Source: Gracilaria caudata
Taxonomy: Eukaryota; Rhodophyta; Florideophyceae; Gracilariales; Gracilariaceae
Direction of reading: 5' to 3'
DNA: 48,691 bases
NCBI GenBank assembly: GCA_030374735.1
Contig: JASCIV010000097.1
Span: 1-48,691 of the forward strand
Positions within the stretch are counted from its first letter, which is position 1, and each line of letters begins with the position of its first letter. Of this stretch, positions 8,029-16,978 are shown one piece after another. The translations under genes and the position numbers were made by a program. The notes under the pieces are model-generated. The model was not told the DNA's origin. It worked only from the letters and a program-made list of their open reading frames with translations, and made no database searches.

Positions 8029-9927
8029 ATGAACGGCGCGTTGTCTTTCCTATGCTTTTCTTGCCCTGGCATAAATGTCTCTATCAGCGACAGATCATTT
8101 CGTTGCAGGCCCGTTATGGTCCAACGGCCGCCTTCATACCGGATATCCTCCATAGTTTTCATGAACACAAAACGTCCTTCAAGAGCTTCAAACCAGAAAC
8201 GAAAACCCAACCCACCAATATCGTCATCGGGTGATGACGAAAATACCACGATTGCAATTGAAGTCGACGCAGACGCGGCAACAGCACAGGATGATGCCCT
8301 GGCTGACTCGGAGAAAAACTTCGAGAACTGGTCCCCTGTAGATGCGGAAGACGATGATGTTTCTCTAGAACAGCTACTTCTTGATGAGGATGAGGAAGAA
8401 GATGAAACTCTTGATGATGATATTATACTGAGCGAAGGCTTCGAAGAGGATGAGGAGGAACTTGAAATTGAAGGCGCGTTTGATGAAGATGAGGAGGAGG
8501 ACGAAGACACAGAGGAAGATAATGGTTTCGATGAAGACGATGAACTCGCGGCGCAAGCCGAAAGTGAAGATTTTGACGACGAGATGCCGATCCCTTCGGT
8601 AGGGAAAAGACAAAAGCGGGCTGCAGCAAAGACAAGAAGCTTTCCAGTGAGAACAGTAGATGATGAGGAAAATGCGGACACTGCAGAAGATGTCCTAGAT
8701 CCAATCACGGAGGGATTCGAACCCGTTTTTGGGGTCGAAGATGTCGAAGGCGACGGTTCTGGTTCAAAATTGACAGGAATGGCCGATGAGAGTTCAGACG
8801 AAGAGTTCGATGAAGAAAACGCCGAAGATATTAGAAACGCAGCAAATATCTTGTCCGAAAGCGGAATTCTCGGGCTTGGTTTGGGAGAGGGGAGGACGGG
8901 CGCCTCATCTGCTGCTCGGGATAGGTCGTCTCAAGATGACGATGATTTAGAGGGGGATGACGAAGACTATGATTTTGAAGGGTTGTTTAACGTCGAAGAT
9001 GAAGAAGTTTCTGACGAAGAGAAAGCCGAAGATGGTGGCATTGCAACAGTGGAAGCTGGAGAAGAACAGCAGCGACAAGAAGACCAAGAATTCGCATTGA
9101 CAACTGAATCTAGTTTTGGGAAAGTGTGGGAGCTAAATGAGGACACTTATGTTACCATCACGGAGCCCGGACAGGCATATGCTTATGAGTTAGATGAGGA
9201 AGACGAAGAAGACCAAGAAATGTCAACTGTGAGGCGAGGAAAGCAAGGGGGATGGAGCGGTGGTCTAGCATCATATCCCACTTCTGCGGATTTGCCTGAG
9301 GGATCAAAGGAATGGATTGCACGTCGTTCATACGAGCTTCTCGCTCAATCGACACCCAAGGAAATGTTTCAGTGGACCAGGCGACATATGTCTCCTCCAC
9401 AAGCAATAGCCGATCTATATCCAAAACCTAACCATAAACCGACCCCGTTAGGGAAGCAAGTTCTACAGCTTTCATCCCCAGACTCTTCGTCTGCACTGAA
9501 TATAAATAAAGACGAGGAGAACACGGACCCTACATATGCACCTGGAGCGAAAATGAAGGAAGAGAAGGAGGAAACGGAATCAAACAATGGTACGTTCGAT
9601 GTCTTAGCGAACAATTCACCCGATGATATGATGTCGGAGAGGGAAGAAGTATTCGAAAGCGATAGAACGGCTTTGGATCGATCAGTAGAATTTCCAAGTT
9701 CGTTCAAGTTTAAAATCGAAAGCTCAGGCAAAGGATTTCGGGACCATATACAAAAGATTGTGGAAGACACTTTGAGAAGGGAAGTAGAACCACTATCGTT
9801 CTCAGTGGAGAAAGAAGGAAAACTGGAAAGAATTGAATTCAATGTGACTGTTCAAAACTCGAAGGAAATCACCGACATATTCGACGCTCTTTATAGCGAT
9901 GAACGGGTGAAACGTAGCTATGGATAA
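8029..9927 (+). CDS. Large acidic protein with C-terminal DUF493-like domain, probably plastid
   Basis: This 632-residue protein has three parts. Residues 1-65 are rich in Ser, Arg and Pro, with Phe at 7, and look like a plastid transit peptide. Residues 66-350 are strongly acidic, with many Asp/Glu runs, and probably disordered. A more ordered stretch at about 360-480 carries several Trp and Pro, including SKEWIARRSYELL and FQWTRRHMSPPQAI. The C-terminus (about 555-632) starts FPSSFKFKIESSGKGF and ends FDALYSDERVKRSYG. It matches the alpha/beta fold of DUF493 (YbeD-like, PF04359): strand, helix, strand, strand, helix ending near a Val-Lys pair. Some plant plastid proteins carry this domain, but its function is not known. 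The DUF493 call rests on pattern, not on a search. Serine-rich frames on the opposite strand are shadows of the acidic codons. Confidence 0.75.
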   Translation: MNGALSFLCFSCPGINVSISDRSFRCRPVMVQRPPSYRISSIVFMNTKRPSRASNQKRKPNPPISSSGDDENTTIAIEVDADAATAQDDALADSEKNFENWSPVDAEDDDVSLEQLLLDEDEEEDETLDDDIILSEGFEEDEEELEIEGAFDEDEEEDEDTEEDNGFDEDDELAAQAESEDFDDEMPIPSVGKRQKRAAAKTRSFPVRTVDDEENADTAEDVLDPITEGFEPVFGVEDVEGDGSGSKLTGMADESSDEEFDEENAEDIRNAANILSESGILGLGLGEGRTGASSAARDRSSQDDDDLEGDDEDYDFEGLFNVEDEEVSDEEKAEDGGIATVEAGEEQQRQEDQEFALTTESSFGKVWELNEDTYVTITEPGQAYAYELDEEDEEDQEMSTVRRGKQGGWSGGLASYPTSADLPEGSKEWIARRSYELLAQSTPKEMFQWTRRHMSPPQAIADLYPKPNHKPTPLGKQVLQLSSPDSSSALNINKDEENTDPTYAPGAKMKEEKEETESNNGTFDVLANNSPDDMMSEREEVFESDRTALDRSVEFPSSFKFKIESSGKGFRDHIQKIVEDTLRREVEPLSFSVEKEGKLERIEFNVTVQNSKEITDIFDALYSDERVKRSYG

Positions 9928-10504
9928 GATTCTATCGATAAACCGGTAAACAAAGGAAATGCAATGGTTGGAAGCACTCACAAGGCGAGCAGTATTACTT
10001 CGAACCATGCTTTCCTTCTTTTACTTGGCTCGCTCTTGTGAAAGCTCATTTTGCTCAGACGCGCAAGGAGCACCAGCAGGACCTTGGAGGGTTCCTGGCT
10101 ACACTCATGTCGCTGAAAGGGTGTGGACGACCCGTCCAAGTTACATTTGCATGACGGACATCCTGAACACTACAAACCCTTCACAAGTCATTCAGAACCA
10201 CGTTCATTGGCTTCTAGCTAGGACTTGGTGAAAGCATCACGAGCGAAATTGCTCCCCTTCCTGTTCATTGTAAGAGGTCGAGAAAATTCTTATGAAGCCA
10301 ATTAACTATCGCTTCCACAGACTTTATATTTCAACGTCTTTCATATTGTGAGTAACAACTCTCAATTGCCAGCTATTGACGGTGTTTCGCAGACAGTATT
10401 CGGTGCTCAAAATGACGTCGAGCGTCGAAGTTCGAGGTGACACTTTACAGCTCGAGATTTCTGATGCAAGACATAAGGGTTCTCGCGAGCAATTTGAAGA
10501 ACTC
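9928..10504. other. Convergent intergenic region
   Basis: This lies between the 3' ends of the DUF493 gene and the HAD gene. Short frames are present but none has protein-like features. I see nothing else in it. Confidence 0.45.
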
Positions 10505-11563
10505 TTAAGCCCTTTGCACCTCATGTTTTTCCAACGCATGCTTTACAGCATGTTCAACATCATCAACAACAACGTGAGCTCTATCGACTTTATCGTTGTC
10601 TCCCTTGAAATTACCAGTTCGTACCAAAACTGATCGCCATGGTTCTCCTCTGGCATTCGCACCGCGCACATCCGAAGGCGGGTTATCACCAACAGCATAA
10701 ATCGTGGGTAATGTTTGTGTGCAGTACCCCATACGTCTTAATTGCTGCCGTAGAAGCCCTTCTGCCAACTGATAGTTTGGAGCATGCGGTTTCCCAAATT
10801 GAACGAATTGTAACTCCTTTCCAGTCACATGAGCATAGACGGCTTGCAACGCAACGCCGAAAGAACCTCCAGCCAGCCTTGGGAGGTGGTACTCCGTGGG
10901 GAACAGAATATCAGGATTGCAGAAGTACAAATCGACAACTTGCTCATCTGAATGCTCTCTGCTACGATCCCCGTTAGACCGCAAAACGTCGATCAATAGT
11001 TGAATATCACGGCCCCAGTCGCGAGAGTCCGTCATCACGAAAGCGGCTCCGATGGGCATTTCAGACACCCGATAATCTTCTGCAGAAGGCTGTACGGACT
11101 CAAGACGGGCGAACGGGGTGGAATGGGAGTCGATGTGCGCGAGAGATTCCGTACTAATTGCATGTTTGAAGCCATAGGAACGAGCAATTTCGGCACAGTG
11201 AGGGTTACCAACGGTCAAAACAGCCTTTTCTGGGTACAAGGGTATATAGTTTCTCAGTGGAGAGTGCGATAACACGACCTGATGCTCTTGGACTGGAAGC
11301 TTCAACAAGTTCGTGAGCTTTTCAGCCCGCGCGGCCTCAGTCGTTCCGCCACCGTTTGTCAGAAAGGTAATAGGGGTCCGCCATTGGCTCCGTGACTCGT
11401 CGAATAAGGACTGGAGAGCCGGTCGAGCCGAGGGAAGTACCGAACTGCCGCGAGTGAGAACACCGTCTATGTCGAAAACAAAGGCTGGACCTCTAAATGG
11501 TTGAGTGGTCGAAAACCGCCTGAGAAGGACACGGGCCGCGAGTAGCGTCCTGGCTAGTATCAT
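10505..11563 (-). CDS. HAD-superfamily hydrolase, HDHD5/CECR5 type
   Basis: HDHD5 (CECR5) proteins belong to the NagD-like class IIA HAD phosphatases; the substrate is not established. The 352-residue protein has the nucleophile motif FVFDIDGVLTRGSSVLPSAR (residues 28-47), motif II in ITFLTNGGG (near 64), and the C-terminal metal-binding motif VGDNPPSDVRGANARGEPW (near 292). The order and spacing match HDHD5 rather than phosphoglycolate phosphatase, because of the TNGGG and PPSD details. The first 20 residues (MILARTLLAARVLLRRFSTT) form an Arg-rich amphipathic stretch ending in RRFST, typical of a mitochondrial presequence; human HDHD5 is also mitochondrial. A TATATA element sits about 120 bp upstream on this strand. 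Confidence in the family is high. Confidence 0.9.
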   Translation of the reverse strand: MILARTLLAARVLLRRFSTTQPFRGPAFVFDIDGVLTRGSSVLPSARPALQSLFDESRSQWRTPITFLTNGGGTTEAARAEKLTNLLKLPVQEHQVVLSHSPLRNYIPLYPEKAVLTVGNPHCAEIARSYGFKHAISTESLAHIDSHSTPFARLESVQPSAEDYRVSEMPIGAAFVMTDSRDWGRDIQLLIDVLRSNGDRSREHSDEQVVDLYFCNPDILFPTEYHLPRLAGGSFGVALQAVYAHVTGKELQFVQFGKPHAPNYQLAEGLLRQQLRRMGYCTQTLPTIYAVGDNPPSDVRGANARGEPWRSVLVRTGNFKGDNDKVDRAHVVVDDVEHAVKHALEKHEVQRA

Positions 11564-12267
11564 GTGCTAAATGTCTTGTTCACGGTTCAGAGAGAGACTT
11601 CTCAGAAACACTCCAAACAAATGAATCTGCTGAATACTTGCTGAAGTTACACGTCGCGATTGATTCGCATCAATGTACCCCTATATACCTTCATCGGATT
11701 ACATTTAACATAAGATCATCTAGTGATCATTCCATTGAGTTGTAATGTCGTTTGAGCCCTTCCAGCTTGAGCCCTAAGATGAGCCTGTATCTTGGACAGT
11801 ACAAAGGTAGCGTTCTAACCTTTTATAGACTTCTCGACAGATCATGATTCCTTGAGAGCAGGGACGAATGCGGGGACGAAGGTAGCAGTACTGAATTAGT
11901 AAGCTAAAACGGTGACGTAGGGTTATCTGTGTCACGTTTTGTGACGAATTTGAACGACATGAACATCCCACTTGGCTTCTCGCGATTGGGAATGAAAATG
12001 TCACAGAACAATTTCTAACTGCTCATTGGAACGCATCTCGCGCCCATAGATTCACTCTCCATTCAGAGCATTGTCCTCAAACGCCTCCGACCGGGACTTC
12101 CTTCGCGTCATCTCCTGGAGCAAACAAGGTCATTCATCACGGCTGTTCGTGATATCAATGCACGCGGCCACTCTTGCTAGCCGTTCCTTCTCCTGTCATG
12201 CTGTTTCCAAACGACGAGTCTCAAAAAGCGTAGTCCATTAAGTCTTTTTCGTTTGGGATATCAGATT
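11564..12267. other. Divergent promoter region, HAD hydrolase / SerB
   Basis: A 704-bp spacer. On the minus strand a TATATAG word (11681-11687) lies about 120 bp from the HAD gene start. No coding frame of weight is seen; the short frame at 11774-12004 (-) has no features. Confidence 0.5.
11681..11688 (-). promoter_or_regulatory. TATA-like element of the HAD hydrolase gene
   Basis: The minus strand reads GGTATATAGG about 120 bp before the ATG at 11563. This is a reasonable core-promoter position if the 5' leader is about 90 nt. It is inferred from sequence and position only. Confidence 0.35.
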
Positions 12268-13647
12268 ATGACAGCCGAAGTTCATAATCGAAATGAGACC
12301 GACGTCGCGCAAACGCGGTTGACAGCTACCTTTACTGGCAAGGACGAACGCAGCGTTGCAAGCGAGGTTATAGCCTCCGTGGCGCTTGCAGAGGCAAGAA
12401 TTATCGATCTTAAGCAGACTGTCATACAAGACCGTATCACGCTTGTCATCGAAGTAGAAGTAGCGTCATGCACCGGCGCTGAAGCGCATCTCTACAAATC
12501 TCTACTGGCCATCGCCCAAAACTTCTCACTCACCGTCGATTTCGATGTTGCAACCGACGAACTGCCGATGCGCCAGCTACAAAAGCTTGAGTTGAGTAGC
12601 ACTGATATGTTTGAAACTCCCCAGGATCAGCAGCGCATCTGTGTCAGCAACGGTAAAATCATCCAAAAGCTACCTCCGACACATTACGTACTAACTCTTA
12701 TATCCGGAGATGCTATATCGCCCACGTTTTTGACGGACATTGCTTCTCTGCTTGCTGATGCGGCGTTCACGATTGAGAAGGTTACTCGTTTGAGCACGTC
12801 TGGTCTACGCTGCTTGGAGCTGATGGTTGTAAGCTATCACGCGTTGTCCCCAAACGACATAAACCAGCTGAGAAAACAGCTGTACGCACTGGGAAAAACA
12901 AAAGGAATCGATGTGGCACTGCAGGCGGAGTCCGTTCTACGAAGGTCGAAGAGATTGGTAGTGTTCGATATGGACAGCACGCTAATTCAACAAGAGGTAA
13001 TTGACGAGTTAGCTCGCTATGCAGGTGTGTATGAAAAGGTGAAGGAAATCACTCACAGGGCGATGAGTGGCAAACTGGATTTCCGCGAAAGCCTTCGCGA
13101 GCGTGTGGCGCTTCTGAAGGGAACACATTCTAGCGTGTTCCAGAAGGTGATTGACAACTTGCAATACACGCCAGGGGTCAAGCTGCTTTGCAAGACGCTC
13201 AAGAAGTTAGGCTACCGGTTGGCTGTTATTTCTGGAGGGTTCACGCGAATTACTTCTCATGTGCGGAACGAGCTTGGACTGGACTATGATTATGCCAACG
13301 TTTTGGAGGAGAAGGACGGTGTGTTCACTGGTAGGACGATTGGCCCCGTGGTGAATGCACAGAGAAAGGCGGACCTGCTGATCACGATTGCTCAGCAGGA
13401 GCGAATCACTCTAGATCAGGTGATTGCCATCGGCGATGGGGCAAATGATTTGCCCATGCTGGGCACGGCTGGATTGGGAATCGCATTTAACGCAAAGGCG
13501 GCTGTGCAAGAGGCGGCAAGCTTCAGAATCAATCATCCGAGTTTAATGACAGTTTTGTATCTGTTGGGATTCAGCGAACACGACCAGGAACAGCTGCACG
13601 GCGAAGGGAGCAATCAGTCGGGCTCGGTCGGCGAGGCGTCTGTGTAG
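12268..13647 (+). CDS. serB: Phosphoserine phosphatase with N-terminal ACT domains
   Basis: This enzyme removes phosphate from O-phosphoserine in the last step of the phosphorylated serine pathway. The 459-residue protein begins at the ATG at 12268. Two ACT-like modules fill the first 220 residues: one starts TRLTATFTGKDERSVASEV, the second THYVLTLISGDAISPTF. Then comes the HAD core: nucleophile motif VFDMDSTLIQQEVIDELARY with D234 and D236, LAVISGGFT (motif II) and IAIGDGANDLPML (metal site). The double-ACT layout is that of bacterial SerB2-type enzymes. Plant PSPs lack ACT domains. There is no evident transit peptide, so the site may be cytosolic. ACT domains suggest feedback by an amino acid such as serine. 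It converges with UMP1 with a 98-bp gap. Confidence 0.93.
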   Translation: MTAEVHNRNETDVAQTRLTATFTGKDERSVASEVIASVALAEARIIDLKQTVIQDRITLVIEVEVASCTGAEAHLYKSLLAIAQNFSLTVDFDVATDELPMRQLQKLELSSTDMFETPQDQQRICVSNGKIIQKLPPTHYVLTLISGDAISPTFLTDIASLLADAAFTIEKVTRLSTSGLRCLELMVVSYHALSPNDINQLRKQLYALGKTKGIDVALQAESVLRRSKRLVVFDMDSTLIQQEVIDELARYAGVYEKVKEITHRAMSGKLDFRESLRERVALLKGTHSSVFQKVIDNLQYTPGVKLLCKTLKKLGYRLAVISGGFTRITSHVRNELGLDYDYANVLEEKDGVFTGRTIGPVVNAQRKADLLITIAQQERITLDQVIAIGDGANDLPMLGTAGLGIAFNAKAAVQEAASFRINHPSLMTVLYLLGFSEHDQEQLHGEGSNQSGSVGEASV

Positions 13648-13745
13648 TTGATGCTTCGATTCTGTAGCCATGGGTGAAATTACTTGTAAGATAAACCGAC
13701 AAGCATATGTGCGATAAGCGATGAAGGGCACGTAGTGCATCAAAA

Positions 13746-14141
13746 CTAGAGCGGAGCTTGAGAGCGCGCCGTTACGCCAAGAATTTGTTCCAGCTGCTCT
13801 CTTGGCTGCAGCTCTGGCATGTACGGGGAGTTCTGTGGCAGGTTCATGAAATCTTCGTAGTCGATCTTCTCGTCGCGACCAGTGAAGGACTCGAGGCCGG
13901 CGTAGGAAGAAGGGAGCCCTGGTAGACGCTGGCACTGTGAAAGCATGTGCTTGCTCATGGCGATTCGCATGGGCAGCGCGGCGCCGTACGCGGCGGCCTG
14001 CAGCTTGCGACGGGTGAGCTGTTCGGTGTTGTGTGACTGCTCCTGGATCGTTTTCACAGGGTGTAGTGGCGTGGCGGAGTACTTGAGCGTGGAGCCGGGC
14101 GCCACGTCGGGGCTCAGCTGCGTGCGAGTGGGGCGATCCAT
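13746..14141 (-). CDS. UMP1: Proteasome maturation factor UMP1/POMP
   Basis: UMP1 (POMP) is the assembly chaperone of the 20S proteasome; it holds half-proteasomes and is degraded when the beta-subunits mature. The frame runs on upstream in GC-rich promoter DNA, but the family-like protein begins at the ATG at 14141, giving 131 residues, close to the usual 140. Matching blocks: LKYSATPLHPVKTIQEQSHN near the start, then RRKLQAAAYGAALPMRIAMS (helix) and QRLPGLPSSYAGLESFTGRD followed by EKIDYEDFMNLPQ. The last corresponds to the 'L..L.G.DE.I..EDILN' stretch of POMP. The basis is family pattern from memory. It shares a 613-bp divergent promoter with the BAR-SH3 gene. Confidence 0.85.
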   Translation of the reverse strand: MDRPTRTQLSPDVAPGSTLKYSATPLHPVKTIQEQSHNTEQLTRRKLQAAAYGAALPMRIAMSKHMLSQCQRLPGLPSSYAGLESFTGRDEKIDYEDFMNLPQNSPYMPELQPREQLEQILGVTARSQAPL

Positions 14142-14754
14142 CGCGGCCGGGTGTCGAGGGGCAATGGCGGACGTCGAGCAACGCGGAGTCGCGCAGGGAA
14201 GACGGTCCCGGACAGCAGCTGCAACATTGTCCAGCAGCAGCTGGAACGCAAGCTTGGCACCAAGACCGCGCGCCCAATGAAGAAGCGCCACGGAGCCAGC
14301 GCGCACACGTATTGGGGTCACGGTAACTCCGCGCGCGGCGGCCACGTCGGCACTGGCAACGGCAGGCGCCTGTGCACGCGGGCGTCGCAGCGCAGCGCCC
14401 TTGCAACAAGCTGCGCGGCGCGCACGTGTTGGCGTCGGGCCGTTGCAAGCGCGCCCGCCCCCGCGCGTCGCTCCGCAGCTGCCGCTCGCTCTCGTTCGCC
14501 GCGAACGCTACTCGTCCGCCGCGCGCCCGGCGCCTTTCCTTTCTGTTCGACAAGAGACGTCTTTTCGTGCGCCGTCCGCTCGCGTCGTGCACCGCCTGCC
14601 CCGTTTCGCGCCGCCTTCTGCATCTCTCGCCTTCACCACTTGGTGTTACGACCCAACACCTCTCCCCCACCCCCCTTCTTCTTGCTGCGTCCGTCACCCG
14701 TCTCCGCTGCCGCGTTTGTTCTTTGCTGCTGACGTTTGCGTCGTTTTCATTCGC
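14142..14754. other. GC-rich divergent promoter region, UMP1 / BAR-SH3
   Basis: A CpG-rich, C- and T-rich spacer of 613 bp. Many overlapping open frames exist on both strands because stop codons are rare in such DNA, and none is credible. A pyrimidine-rich patch near 14650-14700 is a candidate transcription start zone for the plus-strand gene. Confidence 0.55.
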
Positions 14755-16386
14755 ATGTGCGGCGGGTCGTCGCGCTTTTCTCTCGTTAGCAACAACCCCG
14801 CCAGCAACGCCATGAACGTCGCTATGCCTCCCGAGCACGACTCCGTCGTCTTCAACGACAAATCGCGCAAGTTTGACGAGGCCGACGCCGCCTTCCGCGC
14901 CCTGGTCGAAGCGCTCGACGCCTACAAGGCCGCCGTGTTGCACGCCGCGGAATGTGGTGTCGCGGTCGCTAGGGCCATGGACTCCTTTTTCACCCAACCC
15001 GACCACAAACAGAAGCAGCTTGTCGCCAAGTTTCTGGATTCGCAGCTCGCCATTCGCGCCAAGTGGATCTCGGAGGCGGAGAAGACATATGATGCTGAGG
15101 TACTAGCGCCCATCAAGAGCAGGCTCGATGAGATTCCGAAGGTGCGAGACACTATTCGCGCGCGCGCCAGCTACAAGGCTGATATGGAGAAGCGCCAGAA
15201 AAAGCTTCAAACCGAGCGCAAGAGAGATACCTCTCGCCTCAGAGATAAGCAACGTCGACTCAAAGAAATCACCAATCAATACACCATGTTCCACAACCGT
15301 GTCATACAAAGCTTTAACTACATCGAACGAAACATGGGCACTTTTGTAACCGGTCCATTGCGCGCTCTCGTCACTGTTATGGCCGAAGTCTCCAAATCTA
15401 CTGTACATTCAATGGATGAGGTTGTAAAACTCGTCGCAGAGACACCGCCCATAACAACCGACATGTCCCCTGCACCTCCGCTCGCTTCTGCTGCGGAGGA
15501 TGTCGGAGGGATAATTGGCGAGGAGGTTTGGGACGGTGATTATGTCTTTGATGATGATACAGAGCTTGAGGCTGAATACGAGGAAGATAAGAATGGGTCT
15601 GAGCATAATGACCCCGTGGTTGCCCTTGCCCGCGCAAGTTCTCATCTCCCGCCCCGTGGCAGAGTGCACAGTGCGGATGGTGTTTCCAAGAACTCCGCCT
15701 CTTTACCTGTCGATCAGTTGGGTTTCGAATTTTCAGCGGCAACCAGTCCTCGACGCGGCCTCTCAACTTCCTCTGCTCCGGCAGATATGTCGCGCGCCTT
15801 CTCTCCCGCCACTTCGCTCCCAGCATTCTCGTCAAACACTAATGGATCCCACAGGGACGTAAGCGTTGGTCCCAGTTCTGTGTCCGGTCGTATCTCACAG
15901 AACGGCCCAGATACATTTTTGCCCCCATCTTCTGTTGCAAGTAGTACGTCCACTGAAAATGTTGCCCATGATGCTATGCGGCTCTCTCCAAGAAGTGCTC
16001 CATCGGGTCGCCGTCGAAGACAAGGTGAAGGAAAAGAAAGCGTCGATACGGTCGGCTCGTTAGAAGGAGGAACACGCACCGAAGTCATCAGACGAGTGGT
16101 CGCGAAGTACGATTTCAGGCCACAGGAATCTAACGAAATTGAACTGCGAACTGGAGATGTCATAGAGGTAACTGCCATGACGGATGGAGGCTGGTGGATG
16201 GGACAAATAGGGCGCTCATGTGGCTATTTCCCTCGAAACTATACAAGAGAACTTACAGCTGAAGAAGAACTTGCCTACATGAACGACAGGAGAAGGCGAA
16301 CGCGGCGAGGTCATCAAAGGCATGATTCCGGAGATTCTCGGCGGTCCGGCCAAACCGCATCACAGTCATCTGTTCATCTTCTGTGA
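14755..16386 (+). CDS. BAR-domain protein with C-terminal SH3 domain
   Basis: BAR-SH3 proteins bind curved membranes and link them to actin or clathrin machinery. The 543-residue protein starts at ATG 14755 (MCGGSS); the ATG at 14812 is an alternative. Residues about 35-245 are a long helical, charged region with the feel of a BAR/AH dimer: KSRKFDEADAAFRALVEALD, KYKADMEKRQKKLQTERKRD-like basic segments and a TMFHNRVIQSFNYIERNMG helix. Residues about 250-440 are Ser/Pro-rich and probably disordered. The SH3 domain (about 447-505) has ALYDF-like AKYDFRPQ, NEIELRTGDVIEV, the WW pair in GGWWMGQIG and GYFPRNY. The tail is basic and Ser-rich. The SH3 call is certain; the BAR call is from helical pattern only. 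Likely roles are endocytosis or autophagy (plant SH3P-like), by analogy. Confidence 0.8.
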   Translation: MCGGSSRFSLVSNNPASNAMNVAMPPEHDSVVFNDKSRKFDEADAAFRALVEALDAYKAAVLHAAECGVAVARAMDSFFTQPDHKQKQLVAKFLDSQLAIRAKWISEAEKTYDAEVLAPIKSRLDEIPKVRDTIRARASYKADMEKRQKKLQTERKRDTSRLRDKQRRLKEITNQYTMFHNRVIQSFNYIERNMGTFVTGPLRALVTVMAEVSKSTVHSMDEVVKLVAETPPITTDMSPAPPLASAAEDVGGIIGEEVWDGDYVFDDDTELEAEYEEDKNGSEHNDPVVALARASSHLPPRGRVHSADGVSKNSASLPVDQLGFEFSAATSPRRGLSTSSAPADMSRAFSPATSLPAFSSNTNGSHRDVSVGPSSVSGRISQNGPDTFLPPSSVASSTSTENVAHDAMRLSPRSAPSGRRRRQGEGKESVDTVGSLEGGTRTEVIRRVVAKYDFRPQESNEIELRTGDVIEVTAMTDGGWWMGQIGRSCGYFPRNYTRELTAEEELAYMNDRRRRTRRGHQRHDSGDSRRSGQTASQSSVHLL

Positions 16387-16978
16387 CACTTGCCACTAAT
16401 TTCGTGCTTTCCATGACCATGCTCTACCTATCACCCCGCACTAATCCCCACAAAGCGATCTAACGATTTCACCACCTTGTCCACGCCGCACGTTGTTTTT
16501 CGGATGTACGGCTGTTTCATATCACCGTCTAAATGTTCTGGAGCCAGGTTTTGCCAAGATATTTCGGGACTCTCGAGCAAAACACCTTCGCGTTTGGCGG
16601 ATTGTTTTTTTTTTCTTTTAACACACATGTTGCGCGCAAACCGTTCTTGAAAAGTTGAAAAGGAACGAGGACGTCGACGACCACGCAGATGCGCAGGATA
16701 TCTCATTCCGTATGCACTGTGTGCGTTGCAGTGGGCGATGCTGCAATCAGTGCTAGTCGCAACTTGTTTATCAGCTCTGTTGACTAATCCCAGCTACGGG
16801 CTGAGTACGTTCATTCCATCACTAACCATGGCCTTCTACTGAGTGAAGAGCAGCCAAGACTCGCCTTCACAGGTTCTGATGGCAAGGTCAGTCCCGCTCA
16901 ATCTTGATTTTGTCAAACTCAGTAAAACTATCACCACCCCTCCTATCTGTTTAAAAGAAGAGTGTTTTGGTTTCTTTA
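16387..16978. other. Convergent intergenic region with one small basic ORF
   Basis: This 592-bp spacer lies between the 3' ends of BAR-SH3 and Cpn60. A minus-strand ATG frame (16706 down to 16431, 91 residues) has a very basic N-terminus (RGRRRPRSF, then KRKKKQSAKR). It is possible as a small nuclear or organellar protein, but it matches no family I know and may be chance. Confidence 0.35.

Noticed and set aside
8007..8708. Serine-rich minus-strand frame opposite the acidic gene
   Set aside because: Runs of GAA and GAT codons read as Ser/Leu on the other strand; it is a shadow of the acidic region of the DUF493 protein.
8712..8727. Sequence resembling a tRNA T-arm (GGATTCGAACCC)
   Set aside because: It lies within the coding frame of the DUF493 protein and has no acceptor stem, D-arm or anticodon arm at the right distances.
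13543..15006. Long 487-codon minus-strand frame
   Set aside because: It overlaps SerB, UMP1 and the BAR-SH3 gene in GC-rich DNA, has no protein features, and is low-complexity Arg/Ala/Gly.
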